Counted from the stretch's first letter, positions 33,423 to 42,478 are shown. The stretch is DNA of 44,844 nt from Streptomyces aureocirculatus (GCF_000720475.1 NZ_JOAP01000058.1:1-44844), one strand, 5' to 3'. Numbers and translations: made by a program. Notes: generated by a model from the sequence alone, not told the origin.

Positions 33423-33482
33423 CCAGGGCGGACCGCGTCAGTCCAGTGCTGGGGCGGCGTGCGGGTGGGGCGCGGCGTGGCG

Positions 33483-34004
33483 TCAGTCGAGTGCCGCCAG
33501 TGTCTTGCGAAGCCAGGTGAGTTCGGCGCGGCTCGTGGCGCGGGCGATGGTCAGGACGCCCTGGCGGAAAGGGTCATCGAGCTCTTCGGCGCGCAGCGGG
33601 CGGTCACCGTCGTAGAAGAAGCTCGCCGGTTCCTCAAGGAAGTCCAGGCGGCGCCGCAGTACGGCGGCCTGGGCCCTCGGATCGTCCAGGTGGCGCAGGA
33701 AGGCGAGCACCGTGAACCACCGGTTCTCGTCGGTGATGTCCGTCCGCGCAGGCTCCGTGAGGCGGTGGCGCAGCTCGCTTCTGCCCGCGTGGGTGAGGCT
33801 CAGCACGTGGCGCGGCGCGGCGACGGCGCCGGGCTGCGTCTCCCGGGCCAGCAGGCCGGCTCTCTCCAGCCGCTTGATAGCCGGGTAGAGGGTGCTCTCC
33901 GCGACCGGGCGCACATGACCGGTGAGAGCCGTGATGCGCTTGCGCAGCTCGTAGCCGTGCAGCGAGTGGTCGTACAGAAAACCAAGGATGGCGAGCTCCA
34001 GCAT
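33483..34004 (-). CDS. PadR-family transcriptional regulator
   Basis: 173 residues from ATG 34004. The N-terminal winged helix is typical: MLELAILGFLYDHSLHGYEL, RKRITALTGHVRPVAESTLY, PAIKRLERAGLLARE, with the STLYPAIKRLE recognition helix and a wing ending VLSLTHAGR. The C-terminal helices (RWFTVLAFLRHLDDPRAQAA, VLRRRLDFLEEPASFFYDGD) form the dimer region of the Vir/PadR_C type. It is divergent from an alpha/beta hydrolase gene, and a perfect PadR-like inverted repeat lies between at 34029-34066, so it should repress both. The ligand is unknown. Confidence 0.88.
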   Translation of the reverse strand: MLELAILGFLYDHSLHGYELRKRITALTGHVRPVAESTLYPAIKRLERAGLLARETQPGAVAAPRHVLSLTHAGRSELRHRLTEPARTDITDENRWFTVLAFLRHLDDPRAQAAVLRRRLDFLEEPASFFYDGDRPLRAEELDDPFRQGVLTIARATSRAELTWLRKTLAALD

Positions 34005-34028
34005 GCCTGCATTCTTCCCCACTCCCGG

Positions 34029-34066
34029 TGTACATCGTCTCCGTAATACATCGAAGGCGATGTACA
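34029..34066. promoter_or_regulatory. PadR operator
   Basis: TGTACATCG (34029-34037) and CGATGTACA (34058-34066) are exact inverted copies; a third half-like ATACATCG lies between. ATGTAC...ATGTA half-sites are what PadR proteins of this type normally bind. It lies 25 bases upstream of the padR start and about 80 bases before the hydrolase. Confidence 0.8.
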
Positions 34067-34145
34067 GTCTCCGAATCTGGAGGCACCAGAGAGGTCTCCG
34101 GGCCTGGAGGCATCGGGGAGCCGGAACGACGACAGGGAGACGGGC

Positions 34146-34907
34146 ATGGCCATACGTGAAGCGTGCTTCGACGTGAAGGGGAGCCTGATCCGCTGGACGG
34201 AGAGCGCAGGCCCCGGGCCCGCGCGTGTGTACCTCCACGGCCTGGGCGCGGCGTCGGCGCCCTATCACGCCCACATCGCGGCGCGGCCCGAACTGGCCGG
34301 GCGCAGGTCGCTGTTCCTGGACCTGCCCGGCCACGGCTTGAGCGACCGGCCCGCCGACTTCGGTTACGCCCTGGAGGACCACGCGGATGCTGTGGCGGCC
34401 GCTCTGGACGAGGCTGCCGTGCGGCAGGCGAATCTCGTCGCCCACAGCATGGGTGGCTCCGTCGCCATCGTGCTGGCCCAACGGCGCCCCGACCTGGTGG
34501 CCCGCCTGGTTCTCACGGAGGCCAACCTCGACGCGCACCCTCCTCGGACGGCAGGCAGCAGCCAAATCGCTGCCTACGAAGAAGGGCATTTCGTGAGGGA
34601 GGGGCACACGCGCGTGTTGGAGCAGACAGGTCCGCTGTGGGCGGCGACCATGCGGCTGGCCGACCCGATCGCACTGCACCGCAGCGCGACCGGGCTCGTC
34701 CGGGGCACGAGCCCCACCCTCCGTGCGACCTTGATGCGGCTCCCGATGGAACGCACCTACCTGCAGGGCGGGCTCAGTGGCCAACTGACGGGACACGACG
34801 AGTTGGTGGCATCCGGAGTGCGGGTCGTCGTCGTACCCGAAGCCGGGCACAACGTCATGTTGGACAACCCGGCGGCCTTCGCCGCGGCGGTCGTCGGGCA
34901 GGACTGA
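34146..34907 (+). CDS. Alpha/beta hydrolase
   Basis: 253 residues; ACAGGGAG lies just before the ATG. Fold markers: VYLHGLGAASAPYHAHI (oxyanion HG), LFLDLPGHGLSDRPADFGYA, nucleophile elbow LVAHSMGGSVAIVLA with Ser near 101, LVLTEANLDAHPP, and a C-terminal VVVVPEAGHNVMLDNPAAF with the catalytic His near 238. The acid is not clear; an Asp in the loop after strand 6 is usual. Substrate unknown. A divergent PadR gene shares its operator, so expression probably responds to a small aromatic or drug-like compound. Confidence 0.85.
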   Translation: MAIREACFDVKGSLIRWTESAGPGPARVYLHGLGAASAPYHAHIAARPELAGRRSLFLDLPGHGLSDRPADFGYALEDHADAVAAALDEAAVRQANLVAHSMGGSVAIVLAQRRPDLVARLVLTEANLDAHPPRTAGSSQIAAYEEGHFVREGHTRVLEQTGPLWAATMRLADPIALHRSATGLVRGTSPTLRATLMRLPMERTYLQGGLSGQLTGHDELVASGVRVVVVPEAGHNVMLDNPAAFAAAVVGQD

Positions 34908-35056
34908 CCGGGTCGCGCCCGACGCCACCCGTGCCGTCAGCAGTCACGCACGGCTTGTGCACCGCCTCATCAGCCGTCATGCACTGCCTCATCGGCAGTG
35001 ACGTACGGCGCTGCGGGGCCCCGCAGCCAACCGGACGGGCCACCACGCCGCCGCCG

Positions 35057-35656
35057 TCAGTCCTCCGGCACGGCGAGGGCCAGGAACCGGGCGTCCTCGT
35101 CCACGTACGACGTGAGACGCCAGCCCGAACCGGACAGCAGCGGCCGTAGATTGTTCTCCGCGCGCAGATCGTCCGGCGTGATCTGCCGCCCCTGCCGGGC
35201 GGCGAGCGCGGCCCGTCCGATGGGATGGAACAGCGCGAGTCGCCCACCGGCGCGCACCACCCGCCTCAGTTCCCGGAGATTCACGGCCGGATCGGGCAGA
35301 TGAGCGATCAGGCCCGCGGCGAACACGGCGTCCAGGGACCCAGTGCGCAGTGGCAGCCGGGCCACGTCGGCGAGTAGCAGCCGACCGTGCGCCGCCCGCC
35401 CGGCCCGCACCGCGGCCTCGAGCATCGCGGGGGTGAGATCCGCCGCGAGCACGGCGCCCCCCGTCCCCACGGCGTCCCGCAACGCGGGCAGCGCGCGCCC
35501 GGTGCCGCATCCGGCGTCGAGGACGCGATCACCGGGGGCGAGACCGAGCTCGGTCACCGCAGCGCGGTACGCCGGTCCGTCGTCGGGGAAGCGGCTGTCC
35601 CAGTCGGCGGCGCGCGCCGCGAAGAACTCCTGGACGTGCGTGTGGTCGTCGGTCAT
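35057..35656 (-). CDS. Class I SAM-dependent methyltransferase
   Basis: 199 residues from ATG 35656, with GAGG 5 bases upstream; frames to 35665 and 35692 are alternatives. AdoMet fold: motif I VLDAGCGTGRALPALRDAVG, followed by acidic GGAVLAADLTPAMLEAAVRA (motif II), LLLADVARLPLRTGSLDAVF, AAGLIAHLPDPAVNLRELRR (motif IV region) and VVRAGGRLALFHPIGRAALA. The layout is that of Methyltransf_11. No substrate-binding extension is present and the target is unknown. It is separate from its neighbours and not in an obvious operon. Confidence 0.85.
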   Translation of the reverse strand: MTDDHTHVQEFFAARAADWDSRFPDDGPAYRAAVTELGLAPGDRVLDAGCGTGRALPALRDAVGTGGAVLAADLTPAMLEAAVRAGRAAHGRLLLADVARLPLRTGSLDAVFAAGLIAHLPDPAVNLRELRRVVRAGGRLALFHPIGRAALAARQGRQITPDDLRAENNLRPLLSGSGWRLTSYVDEDARFLALAVPED

Positions 35657-35736
35657 GCGCCTCATGATCCCGCATGCGCCGGGCATGACCATGCTGCACG
35701 CGTTCGAGTGCGGGGCGATTGTCCAAGGACGTCAGG

Positions 35737-35877
35737 GTGACGCATCCCGGACCGGGGGGGACACCGGTGGTGCTGTGTGACGCGCGCGACCGCAATGCGG
35801 GAATGGAGGCGCTCATACGCCTCGTCGAGCACGCCGGACGGATGCACACCGCCCGGCTGCTCGACTCCGTGGGATGA
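35737..35877 (+). CDS. Possible small protein, 46 residues
   Basis: From GTG 35737 the frame reads THPGPGGTPVVLCDARDRNA then GMEALIRLVEHAGRMHTARL and a stop at 35875-35877. It has good G/C third positions and an amphipathic helix at the end. There is no strong ribosome site and I do not recognise it; it could be the C-terminal remnant of a larger gene. Confidence 0.3.
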   Translation: MTHPGPGGTPVVLCDARDRNAGMEALIRLVEHAGRMHTARLLDSVG

Positions 35878-35942
35878 CGTGACCGGTCCGTCGGACGGGG
35901 GGTGGGTCGGCGAGTGACGCCGCGCCGACAGGGCTATGGTCC

Positions 35943-36371
35943 TCAGTCGGCGACGGCGTCGTACGCGAGCACCTTGGAGATCCGGACCCGGACGAGCAGT
36001 TCGCCCGGCACGCCGTTGCGCGCCCCGAACTCCTCGGCCCGGTCCTCACCCATGTAGCGAGCGCCGATGCGGGCGGCCCAGTGCCGTACCTGATCGAGGT
36101 CCTCGACCAGTTCGGCGTTCCCCTGCAGGACGACGAAGGCGAACGGCGGCCGGTCGTCGTCCACGCACAGTGCCACGCGCCCGTCGCGCGCCAGGTTGCG
36201 CCCCTTGACGGTGTCCTTTCCGGTGTTGAACACCAGGTCGTCGCCGTCCAGGAGGAACCAGATCGGTGCCACGTGCGGGCTTCCGTCCGCCCGGACGGTC
36301 GACAGCTTGCCGGTGCGGGTTCCGTGTGAGAGGAAGCTCCGCCATTGTTCGTCGGTCATCTTCTGTGCCAT
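35943..36371 (-). CDS. PPOX-class F420/FMN-dependent oxidoreductase
   Basis: 142 residues: RSFLSHGTRTGKLSTVRADG, SPHVAPIWFLLDGDDLVFNT, GKDTVKGRNLARDGRVALCV, DDDRPPFAFVVLQGNAELVE, then a helical end with RIGARYMGEDRAEEFGARNG. This is the small split-barrel flavin/F420 binding family (pyridoxamine 5'-phosphate oxidase-like), where R/T in GTRTGKL and the NTGKDTVKGRNL loop hold the cofactor phosphate. In actinomycetes most such proteins use F420. It probably acts as a reductase of unknown small substrate. Length is normal. Confidence 0.88.
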   Translation of the reverse strand: MAQKMTDEQWRSFLSHGTRTGKLSTVRADGSPHVAPIWFLLDGDDLVFNTGKDTVKGRNLARDGRVALCVDDDRPPFAFVVLQGNAELVEDLDQVRHWAARIGARYMGEDRAEEFGARNGVPGELLVRVRISKVLAYDAVAD

Positions 36372-36464
36372 GTCCCCATCATGCTTGCCGGGAGGCCGGA
36401 GGTGGGGAAGGCTGGCAGGTCAGATCCTCCAGCCAGGGGGAGCAACGCACGGGGAGAAGGGACC

Positions 36465-36878
36465 ATGGCGGAGAACACGGGGCTCGGTTGGTTGCTCGAC
36501 GATCTGACGAGGCGTGTGGAGCATGTACGGCACGCGCTGGTGCTGTCCAACGACGGCCTGGTGACGGCGGCGAGCTCGGAACTCCAGCGGGAGGACGCCG
36601 AACATCTGGCCGCGGTGTCGTCCGGCCTGCACAGCCTGGCGAAGGGGTCGGGCCGACACTTCCACGCGGGCAACGTCCGGCAGACCATGATCGAGTTCGA
36701 TGACGCCGTGCTGTTCGTGACCGCGGCGGGCGACGGCAGTTGTCTGTGCGTGCTCAGTTCGGCGCAGGCCGACATCGGGCAGGTCGCGTACGAGATGACC
36801 CTGCTGGTGAACCGCGTCGGCGAACACTTGGGCGTGGGCGCCCGTCACCCGGAGCGGACCCAGGTCGTGGATCTCTGA
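36465..36878 (+). CDS. Roadblock/LC7-domain protein, outside a conservon
   Basis: 137 residues from ATG 36465, with GGGGAGAAGGG 5 bases upstream. WLLDDLTRRVEHVRHALVLS, NDGLVTAASSELQREDAEHL, AAVSSGLHSLAKGSGRHFHA and QTMIEFDDAVLFVTAAGDGS cover the whole Roadblock/LC7 fold (MglB-like). In Streptomyces these usually form the second gene of a conservon (histidine kinase, roadblock, DUF742, GTPase). Here there is no kinase, DUF742 or GTPase gene on either side; the next gene encodes a DUF6397 protein. It may still regulate a small GTPase encoded elsewhere. Confidence 0.85.
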   Translation: MAENTGLGWLLDDLTRRVEHVRHALVLSNDGLVTAASSELQREDAEHLAAVSSGLHSLAKGSGRHFHAGNVRQTMIEFDDAVLFVTAAGDGSCLCVLSSAQADIGQVAYEMTLLVNRVGEHLGVGARHPERTQVVDL

Positions 36879-37013
36879 CCCACCGCGCGGTTCGGCGGCT
36901 CTGACCTGCTGCAACGCATCGAGATCCAGAGTTATCCACAGGCCGAGCGAGATGAGCGACGGCCGGGCTACGGTTTTTCCACGAGCAATGACCACGCACG
37001 GGGGAGAACCACC

Positions 37014-38210
37014 ATGAACGGCGACATCAGGACCATCGCGCCCGCTTCCGAAATCGGACCCGTCCGGGCACCGGCACGTGGAAATGCCTCGGCCCAGGAA
37101 CCCCTGCCCGCATCCACAACCGCGTTCACGTCCGTGCCCGCTTCCGCATCCGTGCCCAAGTCCGTGTCCGCACGCGTGACCGCGGCTGCCGCCGCTTATG
37201 CGGAGGCGACGGCGCCGCCCGATCCGTTCAGGCGCCCTCCCACCTCTTCGGGTGGTCCACCGCCATCCGTCGCACGCAGCCGGGCGGCGCGTGAACTGGG
37301 CCTGCAGCGCGGAGAGTTCGACCTGGCCGTGATGTTGGGCCGGGTTCGCACCGTCGCGGACCCGGCGGGCGGCCGCCGCCGCGTCCGGCTCGAGGAGATC
37401 GACCGGGTACGCGAGACACCGGGTTACCCGGAGTCCTTGCGCAAGCACATCAAGACGGTGGGAACCGCGGCAGGGGCGGCTCTTATGGAGATCAGCCCTG
37501 CTCGCTTCACACGCCTGGCGCGCGCGGGGGTTCTGACACCCGTCAAGTGGTACGTCAACCGATATCGGGCGGTCGTCTGGCTCTATCTCGCTGAGGAACT
37601 GACGCAGTTCGCGGCCTCGGAGACGAACGCCGCACTGCTCACCGGTCGCGCGCCACAAGCAGTGCGTGACCGGCTGGAAGGAGGAGGCGACCTGCGGGCA
37701 CGCAACTGGCGGGGCCGGTATGCCGGGTTCCTGTTGCGGCAGTCGGAGGACCCGTGGGGACGCGCTGCCGCCGGGGCGTCGCTGCTCGACCCGGTGCAAC
37801 TCGCGGAGGTGGTGAGGGATCCTTATGAACGTGCCTACCTGAATCGGCTCGGCCCCGAGCCGCTCACCCAGGCAGCGTCCGCATCACCCACGGCGCGCCT
37901 CATCGAACGGATCACGACAGCCGACGATCCTGACGAGATTAGCTGGGTGCGGGTGAACCTGCTCCTCACGCTGGAGGAAGCCCGCAGACTGCGGCCCGCA
38001 CCCCGGCCGGGTCGGCCGCCCATCCTGGCCTCGCCCCGTCCGCGTCCGCATCCGGTGCCAGAGCCGCCGCCGTGGCCCGCCGCGCCCACCGACGCAGATA
38101 TCCCGGCACAGCGGCTGCGTGTCGATGCGGAACCCCAGGGGCGGGCAGGAGGCACAAGCTCGGATGAGCCGCGCGGGCTGTGGAAGTGGATCCGCCGCAG
38201 GCGGAACTGA
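37014..38210 (+). CDS. DUF6397-family protein
   Basis: 398 residues. Long Ala/Pro/Ser-rich N-terminus to about residue 80, then the conserved body: SRAARELGLQRGEFDLAVML, GRVRTVADPAGGRRRVRLEE, IDRVRETPGYPESLRKHIKT, VGTAAGAALMEISPARFTRL, ARAGVLTPVKWYVNRYRAVV, WLYLAEELTQFA and a second helical part. A Pro/Arg-rich end closes it. The LEEIDR and PARFTRLARAG segments look like HTH-type helices, so DNA or protein binding is possible. No catalytic motif. This is the Streptomyces DUF6397 family as I know it. It starts 136 bases after the roadblock gene, perhaps with its own promoter. Confidence 0.75.
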   Translation: MNGDIRTIAPASEIGPVRAPARGNASAQEPLPASTTAFTSVPASASVPKSVSARVTAAAAAYAEATAPPDPFRRPPTSSGGPPPSVARSRAARELGLQRGEFDLAVMLGRVRTVADPAGGRRRVRLEEIDRVRETPGYPESLRKHIKTVGTAAGAALMEISPARFTRLARAGVLTPVKWYVNRYRAVVWLYLAEELTQFAASETNAALLTGRAPQAVRDRLEGGGDLRARNWRGRYAGFLLRQSEDPWGRAAAGASLLDPVQLAEVVRDPYERAYLNRLGPEPLTQAASASPTARLIERITTADDPDEISWVRVNLLLTLEEARRLRPAPRPGRPPILASPRPRPHPVPEPPPWPAAPTDADIPAQRLRVDAEPQGRAGGTSSDEPRGLWKWIRRRRN

Positions 38211-38287
38211 CCGCGGACAAGCCACCGCCACACCGTTGTCGGCCGTGCTGTGCCCACACCGTCTCACCACTTACGCCGTCCCGTCGC

Positions 38288-38857
38288 CTACACCGTCTCG
38301 TCGAGATCCTTCGCGTAGTGCTCGATGGCGGGGCTGTAGGTAGTGATGTCCGGGTCCTGGCTCGTCGTGGCGAGCAGGTGCAGCAGGATCCCCATCGCCT
38401 CGTGCGACTGATCCGTGTTGTAGAGCGCCATGGCCAGGAATGTCTTCAGGGCGCCGTCGTCCGGGTACTCGGCGGACGCGTCGCGCAGGGAAGCCACGGC
38501 CTCCTCGTACCGGCCGAGGACGCGGTATGTGCTGCCGAGGCCGAGGAGCGCGCCGCGACGGTCGTCTTCCGACAGGCCGGGCTGCTGGATCGCGCGCAGG
38601 TAGTACGGCAGCGCCTCGGCTTCGAGGCCGAGGGTGTCGTGCACCCACGCGGTCTGGTAGGCGACCTCGGCGTCGTCCGGGAAGCGTTCGCTGAGCGGAA
38701 CCAGGAGGTCGCGTGCTTCCTCGCGGTTGCCGTTCGCACGGAGCCGTACGGCCTTAGCGAGTATCCGGTCGCGCTCGCCACCGGCTTCCGTGTCCGCGCC
38801 TGTGGGCGCAGGCGTGTCGGTGGCCCCGCCTGAGCCTGTTGTGCCGCTGTCGTCCAT
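38288..38857 (-). CDS. TPR-repeat protein
   Basis: 189 residues from ATG 38857. After a disordered Thr/Gly/Ala-rich start come tetratricopeptide-type helices: ILAKAVRLRANGNREEARDL, LVPLSERFPDDAEVAYQTAW, VHDTLGLEAEALPYYLRAIQ, GALLGLGSTYRVLGRYEEAV, ASLRDASAEYPDDGALKTFL and AMALYNTDQSHEAMGILLHL. About four repeats, a binding surface for a partner not visible here. No signal or membrane helix. The family is common in actinobacteria and usually annotated only as tetratricopeptide protein. Confidence 0.85.
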   Translation of the reverse strand: MDDSGTTGSGGATDTPAPTGADTEAGGERDRILAKAVRLRANGNREEARDLLVPLSERFPDDAEVAYQTAWVHDTLGLEAEALPYYLRAIQQPGLSEDDRRGALLGLGSTYRVLGRYEEAVASLRDASAEYPDDGALKTFLAMALYNTDQSHEAMGILLHLLATTSQDPDITTYSPAIEHYAKDLDETV

Positions 38858-39024
38858 GTGGTTCTCCCGTCCCCTGCGACTTCCCCGGTTTGGGGAGAGT
38901 CGCTGATAACCGTCTTGGTCACCAGCCTGTGCGGGCAGGTGGCCCACCCCGGCCCCGGAGGCTGTCATGTCCCGTCGACCGAACCTTCCGCCCAGCCCGT
39001 CGGCCGCGGAACACCGTCCTCCGC

Positions 39025-39927
39025 TCATGCGTCCGGCACGCGCGTTTCCTGGTGGTGAGGCGTATGCGGGCGGAAGAGACCCTCCTGGACGACTGAGACA
39101 AGAAGCCGGCCTTCGGCGTCGTAGATCCGCCCTCGCGCAAGGCCACGGCCGCCCGTCGCGACAGGGGACTCCTGGTCGTACAGGAACCACTCGTCGGCGC
39201 GGAAGGGCCGGTGGAACCACATGGCGTGGTCGAGAGAGGCCATGTCATAGCCGCGGGGTCCCCACAGCGGTTCGACCGGGATGCGGACGGCGTCGAGGAG
39301 GGTCATGTCGCTGGCGTAGGTGAGCGCACAGGTGTGCACCAGCGGGTCGTCGCCGAGCGGGCCGACGGCACGCATCCACACGGCGCTCCGCGGCTCGGCG
39401 TTCTCGATCTCCTCGGCGGTCCAGCGCAGCCGGTCCACGTAGCGGATGTCGAAGGGCTGCCGCCTGGCCATCCGCTCCAACTGCTCCGGGAGCGCGCCCA
39501 GGTGCTCCTTGATCTCCTCGGCGACCGTCGGCAGCGACTCAGGGGCGGGCGCGTCGATACGGGGTGGCAACTGGTGTTCGAAAGCGCCCTCTTCGGGCTG
39601 ATGGAAGGAAGCGGTGAGATTGAAGATGGTGCGACCCTGCTGGACCGCTGTGACGCGGCGCGTGGTGAAGGAACGGCCGTCGCGCACCCGCTCCACCTGG
39701 TACACGATGGGCACGCCCGGCCGTCCGGGGCGCAGGAAGTACGCGTGCAGCGAGTGGACCGGCCGGTTCCCCTCCGTGGTGCGCCCGGCGGCGACCAGTG
39801 CCTGCCCGGCGACCTGCCCGCCGAAGACACGCTGGAGCGACTCCTGCGGGCTGCGGCCGCGGAAGATGTTGACCTCGATCTGTTCCAGGTCCAACAGGTC
39901 GACCAGGCGGTCGGCGGGATTGTTCAT
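39025..39927 (-). CDS. tesB: Acyl-CoA thioesterase II
   Basis: 300 residues from ATG 39927 (frame open to 40203). Double hotdog fold: N-terminal ...IFRGRSPQESLQRVFGGQVA, GQALVAAGRTTEGNRPVHSL, HAYFLRPGRPGVPIVYQVER, VRDGRSFTTRRVTAVQQGRT and IFNLTASFHQPEEG; C-terminal half PLVHTCALTYASDMTLLDAV, PRGYDMASLDHAMWFHRPFR, EWFLYDQESPVATGGRGLAR with the Asp/Gln/Thr catalytic set of TesB (D in LDHAMWFHR, Q in DQESP). It hydrolyses acyl-CoA to free acid and CoA. Lies 37 bases after the helicase stop on the same strand, so the two may be one transcript. Confidence 0.93.
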   Translation of the reverse strand: MNNPADRLVDLLDLEQIEVNIFRGRSPQESLQRVFGGQVAGQALVAAGRTTEGNRPVHSLHAYFLRPGRPGVPIVYQVERVRDGRSFTTRRVTAVQQGRTIFNLTASFHQPEEGAFEHQLPPRIDAPAPESLPTVAEEIKEHLGALPEQLERMARRQPFDIRYVDRLRWTAEEIENAEPRSAVWMRAVGPLGDDPLVHTCALTYASDMTLLDAVRIPVEPLWGPRGYDMASLDHAMWFHRPFRADEWFLYDQESPVATGGRGLARGRIYDAEGRLLVSVVQEGLFRPHTPHHQETRVPDA

Positions 39928-39964
39928 GGCGGTCCTTCGACTCCTGTCCAGGGGAACGGGAAGG

Positions 39965-42478
39965 TCAGAGCTGCCCGACGTCCGTGACCCGGACGACGGC
40001 GCGGCCCTCCTCGTCCGAAGCCGCGAGGTCGACCTCGGCGCTGATGCCCCAGTCATGGTCGCTGTTCGGGTCGGCGAAAGTCTGCCGGACGCGCCACAGA
40101 CCGTGCTCCGCGTCCTCCTCGATGCGCAGCAGCTTGGGGCCGCGCGCGTCGGGCCCGGTGCCCAGGTCCTCGTACTCGTCCCAGTACTTGTCCATGGCGG
40201 CACCCCAGGCGTCCGCGTCCCAGCCGGACTCGGCGTCCAGCTCGCCGAGCTCCTCGACGTGGTCCAGGGCGGCGAGCTCGACGCGGCGGAAGAGCGCGTT
40301 GCGGACCAGGACGCGGAAGGCGCGGGTGTTGGCCGTGACCGGCTTGACCTGGTCGGCCTTCTCCTGCGCCTCCTCGGCCGTCATGACCTCGGGGTTGGCG
40401 AGCTGCTCCCACTCGTCCAGGAGGCTGGAGTCGACCTGCCGGACCATCTCGCCGAGCCAGGCGATGAGGTCCACCAGGTCCTCGGACTTCAGGTCGTCCG
40501 GGATGGTGTGCTCCAGCGCCTTGTACGCGCTCGCGAGGTAACGCAGGACGATGCCCTCGGTCCTGGCCAGCTCGTAGAACGACGTGAACTCCGTGAAGGT
40601 GAGCGCCCGTTCGTACATGTCCCGGACCACGGACTTCGGGGACAACGGGTGGTCGCCGACCCACGGGTGACTGGTGCGGTAGGTGTTGTAGGCGTGGAAG
40701 AGGACCTCTTCCAGTGGCTTCGGGTACGTGATGTCCTGAAGGCGCTCCATCCGGTCCTCGTACTCGACGCCGTCGGCCTTCATCAGAGCCACTGCCTCGC
40801 CGCGTGCCTTGTTCTGCTGGGCCGCGAGGATCTGGCGCGGGTCGTCGAGGGTGGACTCGACGACGGAGACCATGTCGAGGGCGTACGAGGGCGACTCGGG
40901 GTCGAGCAGTTCGAACGCGGCGAGGGCGAAGGTCGACAGCGGCTGGTTCAGCGCGAAGTCCTGCTGGAGATCGACGGTCAGGCGCACGACGCGGCCGGTG
41001 GCGTCAAGCTCGTCGAGCTTCTCGACGACGCCGCCGTCGAGCAGGGAGCGGTAGATGGCGATGGCGCGACGGATGTGGCGAAGCTGCTGCTTGCGCGGCT
41101 CGTGGTTGTCCTCGAGAAGGTGGCGCATCGCCTCGAAGGCGTTGCCGGGCCGGGCGATCACCGAGAGCAGCATGGTGTGCGTGACGCGGAAACGGGACGT
41201 GAGCGGCTCGGGATCCGAGGTGATGAGCTTCTCGAAAGTGTTCTCCGTCCAGCCCACGAAGCCCTCGGGAGCCTTCTTGCGCACCACCTTGCGGCGCTTC
41301 TTCGCATCGTCGCCGGCCTTGGCCAGCGCCTTCTCGTTCTCGATGACGTGTTCGGGCGCCTGTGCGACGACGAAGCCCGCCGTGTCGAAGCCCGCGCGAC
41401 CGGCGCGTCCTGCGATCTGGTGGAACTCACGCGCGCGCAGGGTGCGGACACGGTTGCCGTCGTACTTGGTGAGCGCCGTGAACAGCACCGTGCGGATGGG
41501 CACGTTCACGCCGACGCCGAGGGTGTCCGTGCCGCAGATGACCTTCAGCAGGCCGGCCTGGGCGAGCTTCTCCACGAGACGGCGGTACTTGGGCAGCATG
41601 CCGGCGTGGTGCACGCCGATGCCGTGCCGGACGTAGCGCGAGAGGTTGTGGCCGAACTTGGTGGTGAAGCGGAAGTTGCCGATCAGCTCGGCGATCTGGT
41701 CCTTCTCGGCGCGCGTGCACATGTTGATGCTCATCAGCGACTGGGCGCGCTCGACGGCCTGTGCCTGCGTGAAGTGCACGATGTAGACCGGTGCCTGCTT
41801 GGTCTCGAGCAGTTCGGTCAGGGTCTCGGTGATGGGGGTGAGGCGGTATTCGTACGAAAGGGGGACCGGGCGGGTCGCGGAGCGGACCACGGAGGTGGGG
41901 CGGCCGGTGCGCCGGGTGAGGTCCTTCTCGAACATCGAGACGTCGCCGAGCGTCGCGGACATCAGGACGAACTGCGCCTGCGGCAGTTCGAGCAGCGGGA
42001 TCTGCCAGGCCCAGCCGCGATCCGGTTCCGCGTAGAAGTGGAACTCGTCCATCACCACTTGGCCGATGTCGGCGTTCTTGCCGTCGCGCAGCGCGATGGA
42101 GGCGAGGACCTCGGCGGTGCAGCAGATCACGGGCGCGTCGGCGTTCACGGAGGCGTCGCCGGTGAGCATGCCGACGTTCTCGGTCCCGAAGAGCTTGCAC
42201 AGGTCGAAGAACTTCTCCGACACCAGCGCCTTGATGGGCGCGGTGTAGAAGGTGACCTTGTCGGCGGCGAGCGCGGAGAAGTGCGCTGCGGCGGCCACCA
42301 GGCTCTTGCCCGACCCGGTGGGTGTCGACAAGATCACATTTGCCCCGGAGACCACCTCGATCAGCGCCTCCTCCTGGGCCGGGTAGAGAGTGATGCCCTG
42401 CCCCTCGGCCCACGACGAGAAGGCTTCGAAGAGGGCATCGGGGTCGGCATCCGGCGGGAGCTGATCGATAAGGGTCAC
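39965..42478 (-). CDS. Ski2/Mtr4-like DEAD/DEAH RNA helicase (DUF3516 type)
   Basis: 837 residues from a GTG at 42478; GGGAGG lies 12 bases upstream and no ATG is near. Motor: Walker A STPTGSGKS near 56, FYTAPIKALVSEKFFDLCK, DEFHFYAEPDRGW (DEVH-like) near 143, LMSATLGD and the second RecA domain with IVHFTQAQAVERAQSL, GVHHAGMLPKYRRLVEKLAQ, VICGTDTLGVGVNVPIRTVL and HQIAGRAGRAGFDTAGFV. The C-terminal part is the DUF3516-type extension. These proteins are unwinding factors related to exosome helicases; in actinobacteria a role in RNA turnover is likely but not shown. Divergent from the metal-dependent hydrolase gene. Confidence 0.9.
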   Translation of the reverse strand: MTLIDQLPPDADPDALFEAFSSWAEGQGITLYPAQEEALIEVVSGANVILSTPTGSGKSLVAAAAHFSALAADKVTFYTAPIKALVSEKFFDLCKLFGTENVGMLTGDASVNADAPVICCTAEVLASIALRDGKNADIGQVVMDEFHFYAEPDRGWAWQIPLLELPQAQFVLMSATLGDVSMFEKDLTRRTGRPTSVVRSATRPVPLSYEYRLTPITETLTELLETKQAPVYIVHFTQAQAVERAQSLMSINMCTRAEKDQIAELIGNFRFTTKFGHNLSRYVRHGIGVHHAGMLPKYRRLVEKLAQAGLLKVICGTDTLGVGVNVPIRTVLFTALTKYDGNRVRTLRAREFHQIAGRAGRAGFDTAGFVVAQAPEHVIENEKALAKAGDDAKKRRKVVRKKAPEGFVGWTENTFEKLITSDPEPLTSRFRVTHTMLLSVIARPGNAFEAMRHLLEDNHEPRKQQLRHIRRAIAIYRSLLDGGVVEKLDELDATGRVVRLTVDLQQDFALNQPLSTFALAAFELLDPESPSYALDMVSVVESTLDDPRQILAAQQNKARGEAVALMKADGVEYEDRMERLQDITYPKPLEEVLFHAYNTYRTSHPWVGDHPLSPKSVVRDMYERALTFTEFTSFYELARTEGIVLRYLASAYKALEHTIPDDLKSEDLVDLIAWLGEMVRQVDSSLLDEWEQLANPEVMTAEEAQEKADQVKPVTANTRAFRVLVRNALFRRVELAALDHVEELGELDAESGWDADAWGAAMDKYWDEYEDLGTGPDARGPKLLRIEEDAEHGLWRVRQTFADPNSDHDWGISAEVDLAASDEEGRAVVRVTDVGQL

